Below are positions 32,885 to 44,765 of a stretch of DNA of 64,000 nucleotides, piece by piece. Numbering within the stretch: the first letter of the stretch is position 1; every line of letters begins with the position of its first letter. Origin of the DNA: Hygrophila difformis (taxonomy: Eukaryota; Streptophyta; Magnoliopsida; Lamiales; Acanthaceae). A program made the translations under genes and the position numbers. The stretch lies in contig JAOANR010000002.1 of assembly GCA_030278955.1 (NCBI GenBank), positions 12,141,982 through 12,205,981 of the forward strand, given 5' to 3'. The notes under the pieces were generated by a model. The model was given only the letters and a program-made list of their open reading frames with translations, was not told the origin of the DNA and made no database searches.

Positions 32885-34786
32885 AAGCAAAGAATCAATA
32901 GAACTCATCCATAAAAATTCAAAAAAATCCTCCTGTTTACTGTTCATCCGAATCCATTTTGCTCTGTCCCGAATTTTGTAATTCTGAGTTCATATTTGGA
33001 TTTTTTGGATGGTTTACACTCAAAAAAATATAAAGTGCATCAAATTTGGCCAAGGGAATCATTTGTTATGATTTTTGAAGTTTTGGCCATATTTTCTCAA
33101 AAAAATTGGTGTTCATCACTTTGTTCATCAATTTTCACCCATTTTCACACACCACCACTCACCAATGGAAGCATATTCCATTTGGCAACATTAAATCCTC
33201 CATTCCTAAGGGGATATAATGCCCAAATTTTTCCAAATCTATTTCCTTCACCAAAAATCCATTCAAGAACCCTAGAAAAAGAATTTTCTGCCCTCTGTCC
33301 AGAAAATCAGGTCTCTGTCCGTTTTGAATCTCTAAAAACAAGTTGCATATTTGAATTCCTCTCATTGTGTACATGGATTTGCATATGTGGTTTGTTCAAA
33401 TCGGACACCGGATGAGAAAGTTATGAGCAATTGAAATTTCTTGGTGTTCATGTGTGTTCTTGCCTTGTTCTTGATTGTTCTTGCTTGATTTTTGAATCCA
33501 ATGCTTGTAATGATTTTAATGGCACATATTAATGGTTTAAAGTGTTAATTGGTAATTTCGGTGTCAAATTCCAAGAGTGTTGAGTGCCAAGAGAGTTGGG
33601 ATTAAATTTTGGGAATTAGGGTTTCTTCAAGAGGTTCCTAGTGTTCTTCATGTTCTTGAAGATCTTCATCCAACATTCAAAGTGTTCTTGAGTTGTATGC
33701 TTTTTGATCCAATTGGGTTTGAGAAGGGTGTTATAGGAAATCCTTAAGGGACACAACCTGCATGTACGTACCAAGCATTAAGTGCCAAAGGAGACTTGCT
33801 ACCGAGAGCAACAATGGACAGGCGGACTAGCTGTTAAGGAATTGATGTTTAGTACGAAAAAGGAAATTAATCAAAAGATGCTCCCAAGTGTTGCTGGCAT
33901 GCAAAAGGAAAAGAGGACAAAATGAATTTGAATTGCAAGCATTAGTGTCCAAACGTGGAAGAGAAAGAAAATTGGTCAAATTGGAGTTTACACACCCCCA
34001 GTGGGCCCCACTCGTCCTTCCCACCATTTGATCATAGTTCAAGACACCAAATTACGGGAAAGGTTGTGCAAAAGTTGCAAAGATTCAACAAGTGGGCCTT
34101 GCAAAGAAAATTGGAAGTATTGGAATTTATTTTACTGTACGATTTCACTGATTTAAATCACGAACAATTTATCGGGTTGAAGTTCCGTCAGAGTCTATAC
34201 CTGACAGTGGAATTCCTCGAGAAATAAGTGCTTGTCACTGTTCCTCTGATTTATTTCACAAATCACAGAGTTGAAGCTCCGTCTGCAATTGCAGATATTG
34301 GAGTTCCTCGACAGTGAATAATTCCGGGTCATTCTTAGCCGACAGTTTCGCCAACTTGGTTGTATTTATTATGGGATTGTGCGCGTGAGGCATATATTGT
34401 GTGAGTCCGAGTGTTTTTAGTTGTGAGATTTTTATTTTTCACTTTTATATTGTGAGGAATTGGAATCTCTGACACTCACTAATTAAAACTTGGAACCGTC
34501 AATTGTGCTTGATTAATCGCACAAGCTATCCACCTTCTATCCTTTTTCTTTGATTGAGTCGAACTTTGCATTTTGTTTCTTGCATTGTGCGTCACATATC
34601 CAAACCGATCTTCCTCCTTAACTTTGGATAAGCCTCAAGAATTGATTTGTGATCGAACTCAAGTCGTCAAACACTTTGAGTTTGAGGGTTGCGTGAGGAA
34701 AGAAAAAGAAAAGAGAGGAGATCACCAAAAATATTTTATTCTTCTTTATTTTATTTTCTAACCTTTTATCCCACATAATTTCTGAT
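32885..34786 (+). other. 5' leader of the non-autonomous element
   Basis: 1.9 kb without a convincing ORF. It contains a duplicated hairpin module at 34150-34313: a GATTT/AAATC palindrome, then GTTGAAG, a covarying hairpin, and TTCCTCGA. The last part (CTTTGATTGAGTCGAA, about 34548-34563) is shared with the leader at 53033-53048. Confidence 0.7.
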
Positions 34787-36082
34787 ATGGCAGGTAACAA
34801 CAACGAAGGCCTATCTGAGTTGACCTCCATGATGCGAGCTTTGTGCGCTAAAGTTGATCGTCTCGGTGACGAAGTCAAAGGAATGAAAGCTGAAATGAAC
34901 CATGAATTCAAGAAAGTGAACCACAAGATTGCCAAGGAAAATGTCAGTCTCTCTTCAGAGCTGCATGGAAAGTTGCACAAGGTTGCCACTGATGGTAACA
35001 AAATGGCCGAAGACTTAGGGCAAAAGGTTGATCGAAAAATTTGTGAAGTTACTGATGACTTCGAAGGGAGGTTGGATCAACTCGCCACTGATTTTGAAGG
35101 AGCCTTGAATGTGCAAGTGGATCACCGTATTGGGATTTTATCTGCAAAGCTGGATGGAAAAGTTGAATTCCTTGCTGAAGAATTGGACCGTCAAGCTGAC
35201 GAACTCCAAGAGCATATCATAGTTTCCACCACTGAAACTGAATTAAAGCTGAGTGCAACTGTAGCATTCCTCCAGAAATCTTTCAAAGACTTCACTACCC
35301 GACATGGTCTAAAGGTAGCAGAAAGAATTAAAATTCTTTTCTGTCAAGCTGAGAAGGAATTAAGTGATACTATGGAAGACCATATCGAGAAAGTAGCTGG
35401 ACAGATCGAAGGAAAACTAGAGTATGAGCTCGAGCAGCTGAATGAAAGCCTTGAAAAGCAGATAACCGATCGTTATGGAGAAGCAGCCCCGAGCACCGAT
35501 CTGATGGCCAGTTGTTCTTCTGAGATTTCGAAATTAATTGCTCAATTCTGGGAAGAATTAACTGCTTTATTTAAATCTGAAAATACTGCTTTATCTGATA
35601 AACTCACTGCCAAAATTAATTTTATTGCAGATGAGGTAGATCACAGGCTTGTGGATCCGCAGTATATTTATGGTCAAGTCATGGATACAGTTGAGCAAAA
35701 GTTGCGGTATAAGCTAGATGTGGAACTTGAAGAAATTCTGAAAGATGATTTCGGCATTAAGCGGAAGCGCAAACCTCCTGATTCGGAACATCAATCAGCC
35801 TCCAAAGATACTTCCAGCTCATACCCTGGGAGTGAAGTAGCACAAGGGCGCACAGGGATCCCGAACTTACCAACAATTAGCCAAGCTGAATGGGCTCACA
35901 GGGTCAGCTTGTTGGAGCAATGCTTTTTGGATAGTCCATCTCTCGGAAGCAGAAAGGACTACTTCGACTATGTTTACTGGAGAAAGAGGTTGGAGGAATT
36001 ATATCACGATGTTCTTTTGTCTGAACAGAAAAAGGTTGACCTTGCTACTGCACTGTTTAAGGGAAAATTGTTACTATGGTAG
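34787..36082 (+). CDS. Gag-like protein dominated by coiled coil (431 aa)
   Basis: Probable structural protein of the non-autonomous element. ATG at 34787 (MAGNNNEGLSEL) follows the leader and resembles the MAGNTEPNLTD start of the gag at 53248. Residues 15-330 are an unusually long, charged heptad-like region with repeated blocks of about 25-30 residues (DRLGDEVKGMKAEM, DGKVEFLAEELDRQADEL, EDHIEKVAGQIEGKLEYEL). A basic stretch KRKRK follows near residue 320. The last 40 residues (DYFDYVYWRKRLEEL...KVDLATALFKGKLLLW) look like the start of a Retrotrans_gag core. A TAG then replaces what is usually a second Trp. No zinc knuckle is found. The coiled coil could give self-assembly in place of the missing gag core; that is inference. 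Confidence 0.75.
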   Translation: MAGNNNEGLSELTSMMRALCAKVDRLGDEVKGMKAEMNHEFKKVNHKIAKENVSLSSELHGKLHKVATDGNKMAEDLGQKVDRKICEVTDDFEGRLDQLATDFEGALNVQVDHRIGILSAKLDGKVEFLAEELDRQADELQEHIIVSTTETELKLSATVAFLQKSFKDFTTRHGLKVAERIKILFCQAEKELSDTMEDHIEKVAGQIEGKLEYELEQLNESLEKQITDRYGEAAPSTDLMASCSSEISKLIAQFWEELTALFKSENTALSDKLTAKINFIADEVDHRLVDPQYIYGQVMDTVEQKLRYKLDVELEEILKDDFGIKRKRKPPDSEHQSASKDTSSSYPGSEVAQGRTGIPNLPTISQAEWAHRVSLLEQCFLDSPSLGSRKDYFDYVYWRKRLEELYHDVLLSEQKKVDLATALFKGKLLLW

Positions 36083-37344
36083 TCAACCTATCAGAGGACG
36101 TTGTCTACGCAAGGCCAGCCCCGACCTTCCACTTGGAAAGAACTCATCAACATCTTAGATAAAAGATTCTTTGTGAATTATTGGGAAAGGGTCATCGAGC
36201 TCGACGAGCGAACTAGAAGAAAAGGAAAAGAAATTCAGAATGATCCGAGTAAACCCGAACCGACTATTGGAAATGAACAGGCGCTCTCCTCATTTGTGAT
36301 CATTCGAACGGTAGCTCCGAGTCAAGAAGAGAACGAGCCCTTGTCAACAGACTTAGAACAAAGGGAGAACCTCTTTCACTGTCACTGCGAGATTTTCGAT
36401 AATTTAGCAACCTTAGTTGTTGACAGTGGAAGCTGGGCTAATCTTGTCAATATTTATGTTGTTCACAGATTACAGTTGGCAACAGAGGATCATCGAAATC
36501 CATACCGTTTGGAATGGGTAAACAGTAGTGGAAGATCAAAGGTAACCAAGCGTGCAAGGATTCCAATCTGCATTGGCACTTACTATGAAGAAATCCTCTG
36601 TGATGTCATCCCAATGAACACGAGTCATGTGTTACTCGGCCATCCGTGGCTCTTCGACAATGATGCAATTTATCAAGGAAGAGCCAACATGATCACGTTC
36701 ACCCATGAGGACAGAAAATACATGATTAAATCACTGTCACTAAAGACTGTACAATTAGATCGCGCCAAGTTAGCAGAGAACATGCGGATTGAAGCAGAAA
36801 GGCATCGATCAAGATTGGAAGAGCAGAATAAAAAGTCAAAGGCCAAGAAGAAAGAAGTCGAGCCCGGCCCGACAAAGCACTGCTCATTAATTATCCCAGG
36901 ATCTGCGAATGACAAGCCGTGTCATAATTTCTCTGAATTTAATTTCTCGAATTTTTATGATGACACTGCATCTAATTTGGATAATATTTTTGCAGGTACT
37001 GATAAAATTCAAGATGACCAATTTCTGAATAAATCAGGTGAGATTGTTCCAAATTTTGACAAAATTAATTTACCTGATAATTGTCATTATTTTTGCAGGA
37101 AATGGAAGTCACAAGACAAGAAGGGCATCAGTCAAGAATTCAAGCTGAAAGCCGACTCCGAAGAATATATCTGCATTTTGGATCACATTTCTAATAATTT
37201 CATTGATAAATTATGTTTCTCGGAATTGATTCAAAAATGTGATGCTTATGGACTTTCGGTTTGTGCAGGTCTTGATTATGAGTCTACTACCGCAAAGTTT
37301 TCCCTATCAGCTTTGGAGCCCAAAGCTTTTCAAGGGGGAGAGAA
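36083..37344 (+). CDS. Retropepsin-like protease region, frame continuous with gag after one TAG
   Basis: Aspartic protease domain that would mature the gag product. The frame follows directly after the TAG at 36080-36082; the first ATG is 36101. At about residues 85-205 of that ORF it contains LFHCHCEIFDNLATLVVDSGSW (catalytic DSG near 36422), CDVIPMNTSHVLLGHPWLFDND and a flap-like region. The homologous protease at 54521-54952 has nearly the same layout. Downstream comes a Lys-rich linker and then acidic, non-conserved sequence where reverse transcriptase would normally follow. The frame has no stop before the 3' LTR and runs through it to 38737, giving an 878-codon ORF. Function as protease is likely from the motif; activity is unproven. 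Confidence 0.75.
37331..37344 (+). other. Polypurine tract
   Basis: CAAGGGGGAGAGAA directly before the 3' LTR start TGCCGTAG; the expected primer for plus-strand DNA synthesis. Confidence 0.85.
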
Positions 37345-39191
37345 TGCCGTAGCCGGCCCAACCAACCAGACTGACAGATGGACCAATCCGGATATTTTGG
37401 ACAGACAGAAAAATATTCTGAATTATCCGGATCCAAATGCCAGTGGACCTGAATTAATTAAATGGAGAAGGACAAAGGATGGCCCAGTCCATTTAAAGGC
37501 CCAACAAAGCAACCTCAAAATTGAATTTGGCCCAGTGACACATAACGCAGATTCATCTTGCGTTAACTTCCTAGGCTACAAGATTAACGCGATCCCAACT
37601 TGCGTTAAGGATATAGGCTCGCAAAAGAAGAACGCAGTTTCATTCTGCGTTAGAGTTCTTCTCCTCCATGACGATGCCGATCGCCGCCCTCCTCCGTTCA
37701 TCCAATTTCTGCCCCATCGCGGCCACCGGCGTTCGCCCTCCATTTCCGATGGTCTACTCGTCAGCTTCGCCCCGACCACCAGCACCTTCAGTTCACATGG
37801 CCGCCGCCCGGCGAATACCTCACCTACGGCCACTGCGATCGTCACCTCCGGCGTGTCTCTCCTGCTCCGGCGAAGCCTCATCGTCCCCGCTAACCTTCCG
37901 AAGCCATCGTCCTCGACCTCTCTCGCCCTCATCCTCCCCTGGAATTCCAGCAAGGCAGCAGCGGCAGCGAGCCTCATCTTCCGACCACCTCCGTTGAAGA
38001 AAACCCTTAAGTTATCCTTTCACCATGCTCCGGCCAAGAGGGGAACTTCCCTGTTCGCCATTAGAGCTGAGGAGCATCCCTCGACCGTGTCTCCGGTCGC
38101 CTCCTTAATTACTCCGGCCACCCCGAAAAGCGTAACTCCGACAAAGAAGAAAACCTCGATTTGCCGCAACTCTTCTCCGGCAAAGCTTCCATCGCCGATC
38201 ACCCTCATCCTACCTCTGCCCGACCACCTTGCGCTTCGCCCCAGTCATCTCCGAGGGCGCCAGTTTGTATCTCCGTCGTCGTCGACTTCCGAAACGCATC
38301 TCTGGCCAATCCTCCATCTCCGGCGAGGCTGTTGCTGCCATCTTCATCATCGAACGATTGCTACGGCGCCAAGCTCAGCGTCGTCTCTTGTTCTGCGCCG
38401 TCCACTGCCTCCAATGGTCTACGACGCTATGCAGCCGAGCGTCGTACCTCCTCACATGCTCAGCATCGTCCTTTGTATAGCGTCGTCACTGATCTTCAGT
38501 ATAGCGCCGTCCATTTCCATACTGCCTAGCGTCGTCCTCCCCTACCATTTCAAATTTCCTCTTGAGCGCATGGGTAGGGAACTCCCGGGTGTAAAGATCC
38601 TCCAGTACAATAATTTGAAAGTTGTCTCTCATGGACCCCGTGGTCCCGTCCCCTCCTCCGCAGGGACTCCGAAATTCATTCCTCAATTGTGCTACGACGC
38701 TGTCCCTTTTAGCTTGGTGTCCTCCGAGCCCTTTTGAGTATAGCGTCGTATTTAATAATTTAATTTCCCTTGTTTAAATTATATTAGCACTTGTTTACTT
38801 ATTTGTAATGGGTTGATTAAAGCCCCTAATTAGTTGTTTAGCTTAATTAATCCTTAGGGTTTGCCTATATATAGGGCTCTCCCAACACTTTGTTCTTCAC
38901 CTTATGCAATTTATTGAACACTTGCTTGAATAGCATATCAATTATTCTTAAGGTCACTTGAGAGATTGTGGGATCCGAAAACCCTCAAAATTCTAATTGT
39001 GTTTGTAGCTTGAGCTAACATCACAATTCTTGGATTTTTGAAGCTAAATCCAAGGTTGATTTTCCCTTGTTGCATAAATATTGGAAAAAGCTTCCCTATC
39101 CAACTCTTGTTCTTCAACCCCCATTTCTTCCATCCTTTGATTTTCTTTTCAATCTATTGATTTCTTTGTTTTGGATCTTGAGCCTACACCA
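37345..39191 (+). repeat. 3' LTR of the non-autonomous element
   Basis: 1847 bases. Palindromes at 37543-37565, 37584-37608 and 37631-37651 are all intact here. TATA box at 38866-38874. One 6-base deletion (near 38852) and scattered substitutions separate it from the 5' LTR. Confidence 0.92.
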
Positions 39192-39196
39192 ATGTC
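39192..39196. repeat. Target site duplication ATGTC, right copy
   Basis: Follows CTACACCA at 39191 and matches 31013-31017. Confidence 0.9.
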
Positions 39197-40478
39197 TCTT
39201 GTAATATTATACTTCATTAATTTCTGTTAAAATTGAGCACGCTGTAGAAAAGATGGAAGCATGAAAATCTGTTGAAAGTACCCAGATGTATTGTTTAGTG
39301 TGATGGCAAATTGATTAAGGAGAATTATGTGGAATTTGTTTTTTCCTTTGTTTATGTTTGTAGATGTCGACACGAAGTGTGCTTTCACATGGTTTTGGTT
39401 AACTATTGCCTCGTGTTTCATTATCCTCTCTTCTCTTTTACCGTTAATTATTTTTCCAATATATGCATATGCTTAGTCAACCTCCTTTTCCCTTACTTTT
39501 TTAAGCTTATGGGAAACGATTCATGTCAGAGGTGGAATAGGGTTATTGCCTTCTATAGAATTAATTTTTGCTCTATACCTAATTTTTTTGTATTAATTTT
39601 CAATAGCATTCAGATTATATAGGGGTTATGATATGTCAAGTGAGTGTTCATCTGCGGTTACATAATGGTTTCGTTTAATGATTTTTTTATTCTCAAATTT
39701 GGTAATGTAATTCACGTTTCAATTTATATCAATTTTTTATAGTTATGCAGGGGTTAGTACGTTGTTTTTTTGTTGACTATCTGATTGTGCTCTATACATT
39801 TCTGGAAGGAAGAGGAAAAATGGTAGAGCTTCCAAGGCTCAAACAGAAGACACTATCTGGCAAACTGGTGAACTGTTTATGTTTCTGACCTTGATCACAA
39901 TGCCAGTATAATACCAATGGTTTCTATTAGTCATTATCTTATTGTCATTCTCTGTTTCAAGGACCTAAGATTGACATGGTTTCTCACATCTTGATAAAGG
40001 TTACTGAGGCGCGACTTGCTGTTGTGTTAAGAAACAACACAATCTTCTGTTTTTATCCTTGACCGTTTTCAATAGTTATTTCTTCTCTAATTTTGTTTCC
40101 TATATTTGGCTATGTTGAACTTAAATATTGTCACTGGTATTTTGGATAAATGTTGCTCATTGTGTTACAGCATAATCTGTTTCAAGTTTTTAGTTTAAAT
40201 TCAATTTCTGGCAGTTATTCTTCTTTATTCGGTTTTGTTGTCATTACGTATTGTTGTGATGCCGAGAATCTTGTTGGTTGTAGAGACTAGTCCATTGCCA
40301 ACTTACTCAGTATAATACATTGACGGAACTGAATACTGGGAAGATAAAGTTCTAAGCTTTGGATCTGAGGGTCATTGGGGTCACTCATACAGCCTGCAAA
40401 GCCTACTACTACACTTAGGTAGTTTTTGTGTTCCCTTATCTTACACTGCCAAAATTAATTTTATGGCATTTGCTTATA
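39197..40478. other. Unassigned AT-rich DNA, perhaps a decayed gene or intron
   Basis: No ORF of note. A purine-rich stretch at about 39806-39865 (GGAAGAGGAAAAATGG...) with nearby GT and AG sites could be an exon relic. Otherwise T-rich, intron-like sequence. It would have been continuous with 30923-31012 before the insertion. Confidence 0.35.
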
Positions 40479-41528
40479 GGGCGCGGATATGTGTACCCAC
40501 TAAAAATCCTAAAAAAACCCAATGTTGTTGATCACACCCACACCAAAAATATGGAAATACCAATAATGTTAAAGGCACACATATATAATATACCGAATCT
40601 ATCATTTTGAAGTAAAAATAACTAAATATTCAGTCCACCACCAAATAGTTAGGGGCACCCATTTAAATAATAACTTCCCCACCCATTCAAACACCCACCA
40701 CAACCCGAAACCCTTATTCTTCACTCTCCCTCTTCAACAACATGGTGGCAGAACTCATGGCGGAGGTAGCGGCGAGATGGCGGCGGCAACCGCGCATGAA
40801 CAGTCGACTGTGGAAGGCTTGGAAGATGTAAGCTTTTTCATTTTGAAATCTTGTTCGCCAGGGTTCCCTTTTAGGTCTGATTTTTAAGTTGTAATTAGTG
40901 CATTTATTTGTGAATGGGTTGGGTAATTTGTTGGTATATACTGTTGGTACAAATGTGTATGTTTGTGTGTTTATGTGTATGTTTATATTTTTCTTTTCTT
41001 TTAGGGTTTTGTTAATGCTTATATTTGTGGTAGGATTGTTTGTTTGTAGATAGTTGAAGAGTAATAGAGTTGAAAAATTGTGTTTGTGAATGTTTTGTGG
41101 TGATGGGTGGTGTTTGTTTCCATCGGAAATGTTGAAGTGACGCCAGAGAAGAAGGCGTAGTTGGCTGCCTTCACAGCCATCGACAGCGATTTGCAATCTG
41201 GTAATTTATTTGACCATTATTGGGTGAAAAATGGAGGAGGGAATGGCCGGATGTGGCTGAAAGCTGCTGTGACTATTATAATTTGTTTAGCAGCTTTCGG
41301 CCAATGATGGCCGAAAGTGTAGGGTGGTTTCAGCCGATGGTGGCTCAAATGCGTGTGGAATTTCGGCTCGAAGTGGCCGAAATTTCCTCCAGTTTCATCT
41401 TTTTCGCTTTTGTTGCTTGATTCTACTTCTACTAGTGTCCTTTTGATCATGTTTACATAATGTGGAATGAGCAATCCTTGTTAGCTTTTATTTGTGTACA
41501 GATTAGCGTCGACCTACCGCCTCATTGG
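40479..41528 (+). mobile_element. DNA-transposon-like element, copy 2, truncated
   Basis: Starts GGCGCGGATATGTGTACCCAC and follows the same order as copy 1 read in sense: terminal block, GGGCACCCA block, an ATG at 40741 with a GTAAGC donor near 40828, an intron with GGCCGAAA palindromes (41243-41383), and an acceptor near 41505 followed by CCTACCGCC. It breaks off at 41528 where an LTR (TGTGGGG) begins. The exon 1 frame differs from copy 1. Confidence 0.45.
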
Positions 41529-42769
41529 TGTGGGGAATATTTTCCAACACGACCCGCAATGTACTATCCAAGTAATAACTGGTGATACCGGGTCGAATCC
41601 TCATGGAACAGAGAATTGTCAATAATTTATCAAATTTAAGCAACGAATAAAATAAAATTGCATGAATTGTTTGTTTATCTAAAAACCTAATAATTCAATT
41701 AAATAAAATAAGCAATAAAAATTCCTATCAACAAGCAAACAGAGAGAATAAATTAATTGATAAGCTAGATGATGAATGGGGATCTCTAGATCTTTCCATT
41801 GTTGACAATTTACAAAATGCATATAATTCAATTTTTAATTAATTTAATGCCCACTTAGAGCAATCACAATTTATTAACTTCTCGGTTTTAATGATATGCA
41901 ACTCCTCCGGCTAGTGATTATCCTAAGTTTGGTTCTAACAAGTTTTGCACTTTCTCAAGCTATTAATTGTCAGAATTAATATGTTCAATTATGATTTGTT
42001 TAAGTATTTTTCAATCATCTAAACAATAGAAGCCCTAGTTCAGATCTCCTTTCGATCTCACCACACACATATAAGAATTGAATACATTAACATTAAATTA
42101 ACAAAATTCATATAACAAAAGCAATTGTCAACAATATCCAAATGTAGGTCTCCCCAACATTTGATTTAGCCTAACATAATATCACAAGAACTAGAAGTAA
42201 TAGTAAAAGAAAACAGTCTGGTGAAACATAATCTTGTCAGATCTTCAATGGATTTCCTTCGTCTCCTCTTCTCTCTTGCTCGGATGATGGATAGAAAGAG
42301 ATGAATGAATGTGGATGATTTTCTGGTAAAACAATGAATGACGGAACCCTCTCAATGTCTGAAAATGTGCTATTTATATCCCCGGACGCGAAAACCTCGA
42401 ACAGCTGAAGCCGGTGCGCGAATCGCTTCGCACCGCACGACGGCCGCGCGGTGACACTACTCGCAGCTTCAAGTCGCGGTTCGACTCCTCGTGCGGACTT
42501 CCGTCGGCATTTTATTTTCTTTCCGGATTTGTGGAGCTCCAATGACTTCTTCCAATTCCTTTGGCATATTGTTTGCTTAAAACAACTAAAATCATGTAAT
42601 CTCAACACAAAATACATCGAAACACATATAACCATAAAATGAGATCACAAATTAACATTTATACTCAAAATCATATTTTCTAGCAAATAATGTCACAATT
42701 CCGACCTTTAAACCATTAACTTATCAATTAAACATAAGAAAATGTCAAAATTTATGCATTATATCAACA
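41529..42769 (-). repeat. LTR of an unassigned gypsy-type element
   Basis: 1241 bases, TGTGGGGAATAT...ATCAACA on the plus strand. In sense it starts TGTTGATATAATGC just after a purine-rich GTGTGAGGA tract. TATA box at 42371-42380 (sense GATATAAATA). GC-rich, hairpin-prone U3 near 42420-42480. The sense end (GGATTCGACCCGG...) is of a type often seen in plant LTR elements. Confidence 0.65.
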
Positions 42770-43765
42770 TCCTCACACTAAGTCCTGTTTGTCCCCGAAC
42801 AAGGTAGAACTAAGACCTAGCAATATCAACACATATAGTAGCCACCAAAATGTCTAAAAGCTAAACTACAACCAATCACCAGCTCAAGCAGATATAAAAA
42901 ATCAAGTTCTCATTCGTCCCCTCAACACTAACACTACTACTTGGTTCAACCCTCAAAAAGTTTCACACGAGAAAATAAAAATAAGTGTATAAAGTGCTCT
43001 CATATGAATTGGGTAAAAATTCACTCAATACCAAGGCAATGCAATTATCACTATGAATTTGTAACAAAATTGGAAAAATCACCACACTCAGAGTTCATCA
43101 TAAGGAATCAATAGGCCATAAAATAAAGTTGTAACGGGGCTAGGGTCATTATGTAAGAAAATATGCATAAAGTGGGCTAATAAAGATGGAACAAGTGCTT
43201 AGTACAATAATAATCCCAAATATCCATACATATAGAACCACACCCCATCGCATGTCAATCATCAACCCAAACCAAAGAATGACGTAGTATGTGCCCTTAA
43301 ATCTCGTGACTTTCAACAGCTCGGTTTCACAATTTTATTTAGAAGAATCCCATTATCTGACATTGCAGACGGGACTTCGATTCTTAATTTTTCATCACTT
43401 AGAGTGTAAACTCTCTATCATGGAACAATTGTGCCAGCTATATGTATTCACTTTTTTTTTTTTTAAATTGGGGCACTATATTACTTTTACAAAGCTCAAC
43501 TCTTCCTCCAACCTTCACATAATTCATCTTCTAAAGCTTACCCACAACAAAAATATTCCCAACTCCCCACTAAGCATTGTATCACTTGTTCCACATGTTA
43601 AAATTCTGAAGACTTAAAAATATGTGGCTACTGATAAATATATAGTGGCTCATCAAAGAAAATAGGCTAAAAGGCTCAGAGGGGCTTCCCTAAAGATAAA
43701 TATGACAAAGGTAGGAAGTGTTTAAGCCATGGGTTTCTAGGTGCCTATATCATATTCCTCACCAA
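42770..43765 (-). other. 3' internal remnant of the same element
   Basis: Non-coding sequence to the right of the LTR, starting with a GTCCCC-loop hairpin-like block (42786-42808). No protein recognised. A T tract occurs at about 43450-43465. It is cut off at about 43766 by the truncated LTR of the next array. Confidence 0.5.
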
Positions 43766-44428
43766 AATACTCATTCCCTCGATCGGGATTGAGTTACCAA
43801 AGTCGGGGGTCGAAAATAAGGTAAGAAATCGTCGAAAACTGAAAGTTGATCACACACTGTGATGCGGCGCGGTGGCGCATATTTCATCAAAACCGCGTGG
43901 AGACCGCGGGGGTCCGGCGTGGGCTGCGGTCTGGGCTGGGATGTGCGATCCCTCGGGCCTTTCCTCCTCTCTTTCGGGTTTCTATCCTCCTACGTTTTCG
44001 TGCTCAAATTTTTGGGTCATTCTCGGATTACGATTTCTATCCTAAATTTATTTCGACTTATATTGATTTCGTATTTGAAATCTCGAATCCGTCGAGTTTG
44101 GATTCGCCGGCTTCGAATCCGTCGACCTTCGATTCCTGTGCAATGATTTATTTATTTAAATCATTTTTGACTTCACTGTTCTTGGAATAAAAATTCTTTT
44201 CTTTCTTGAATTTAATTCCAATTCTTTTGACTCGATTCATGAAATGTCTTCGGGCTTCCTTTCCCTCTTTTATTCCATTTTGAATTTTTGATTCTATCGA
44301 CGTTTCATTTACGAGCAATAATTTATTGTGGTAAATTATTTTCTTCTTCTCGGAGATATTTCGACCTTGATCGGATTAAGAAACTAATTTTATTTCTTTG
44401 GACGGCGATAAAAATCTCGGGTATTACA
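43766..44428 (-). repeat. Truncated LTR of array 2
   Basis: Matches the region starting near 48901 and, past the solo LTR insertion, 50489-50929. Ends GGGTATTACA. Only U3 sequence is left. Confidence 0.85.
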
Positions 44429-44765
44429 GTTTACCCCCCCCCCCCCCTTAAGAATCAACTTCGTCCCCGAAGTTGCGCGTTAGCTTTTCGCGAGCTTAGA
44501 ACAAAGGTTCATTTCGTTCATTTCTATATTGCGTTATTGTATTATTGCGTTATCATATGTTATTGTATGATTTGTATTATTTTATTATATCGTTTGACTG
44601 AACCCAGAATTGAAATTTCCAAGTTGCCTACGTACCCTGTGAAGGAATCAAGTCATTACGTAGTTCAAAATAATTTGAATTTGTTTATTTAATGATTTGG
44701 GATACATAATATTCGGGTTGTTACATCCTCCCCCCTTAAGATTACAGTTATGTCCCCATAACTGC
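44429..44765 (-). other. 3' untranslated region with extended polypurine tract
   Basis: The tract beside the LTR is a run of about 13-14 C on the plus strand (G in sense, 44434-44447). Hairpins at 44456-44475 (CAACTTC/GAAGTTG) and 44745-44764 (CAGTTAT/ATAACTG) share the loop GTCCCC. The conserved 90-base block is at 44595-44682. Confidence 0.65.

Larger units (their letters stand above)
31018..39191 (+). mobile_element. Complete non-autonomous Ty3/gypsy element with coiled-coil gag and protease
   Basis: 8174 bases with LTRs at 31018-32869 and 37345-39191, a 5-base duplication, a tRNA-Met primer site at 32872 and a polypurine tract before 37345. The LTRs differ at roughly two dozen places by eye, so the insertion is younger than most neighbours. 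Inside are a gag-like ORF and a retropepsin-like domain in the same frame, parted by one TAG. There is no reverse transcriptase, RNase H or integrase. The protease and the leader resemble those of the broken CRM/Reina-like element at 51834-56618, a plausible helper type. Confidence 0.92.

Noticed and set aside
41220..41474. ORFs on both strands over the GGCCGAAA cluster
   Set aside because: The palindromes create mirror-image open frames; no conservation with copy 1.
42237..42635. 132-codon minus-strand ORF
   Set aside because: Lies across U3, the TATA box and R of an LTR; no recognisable domain.
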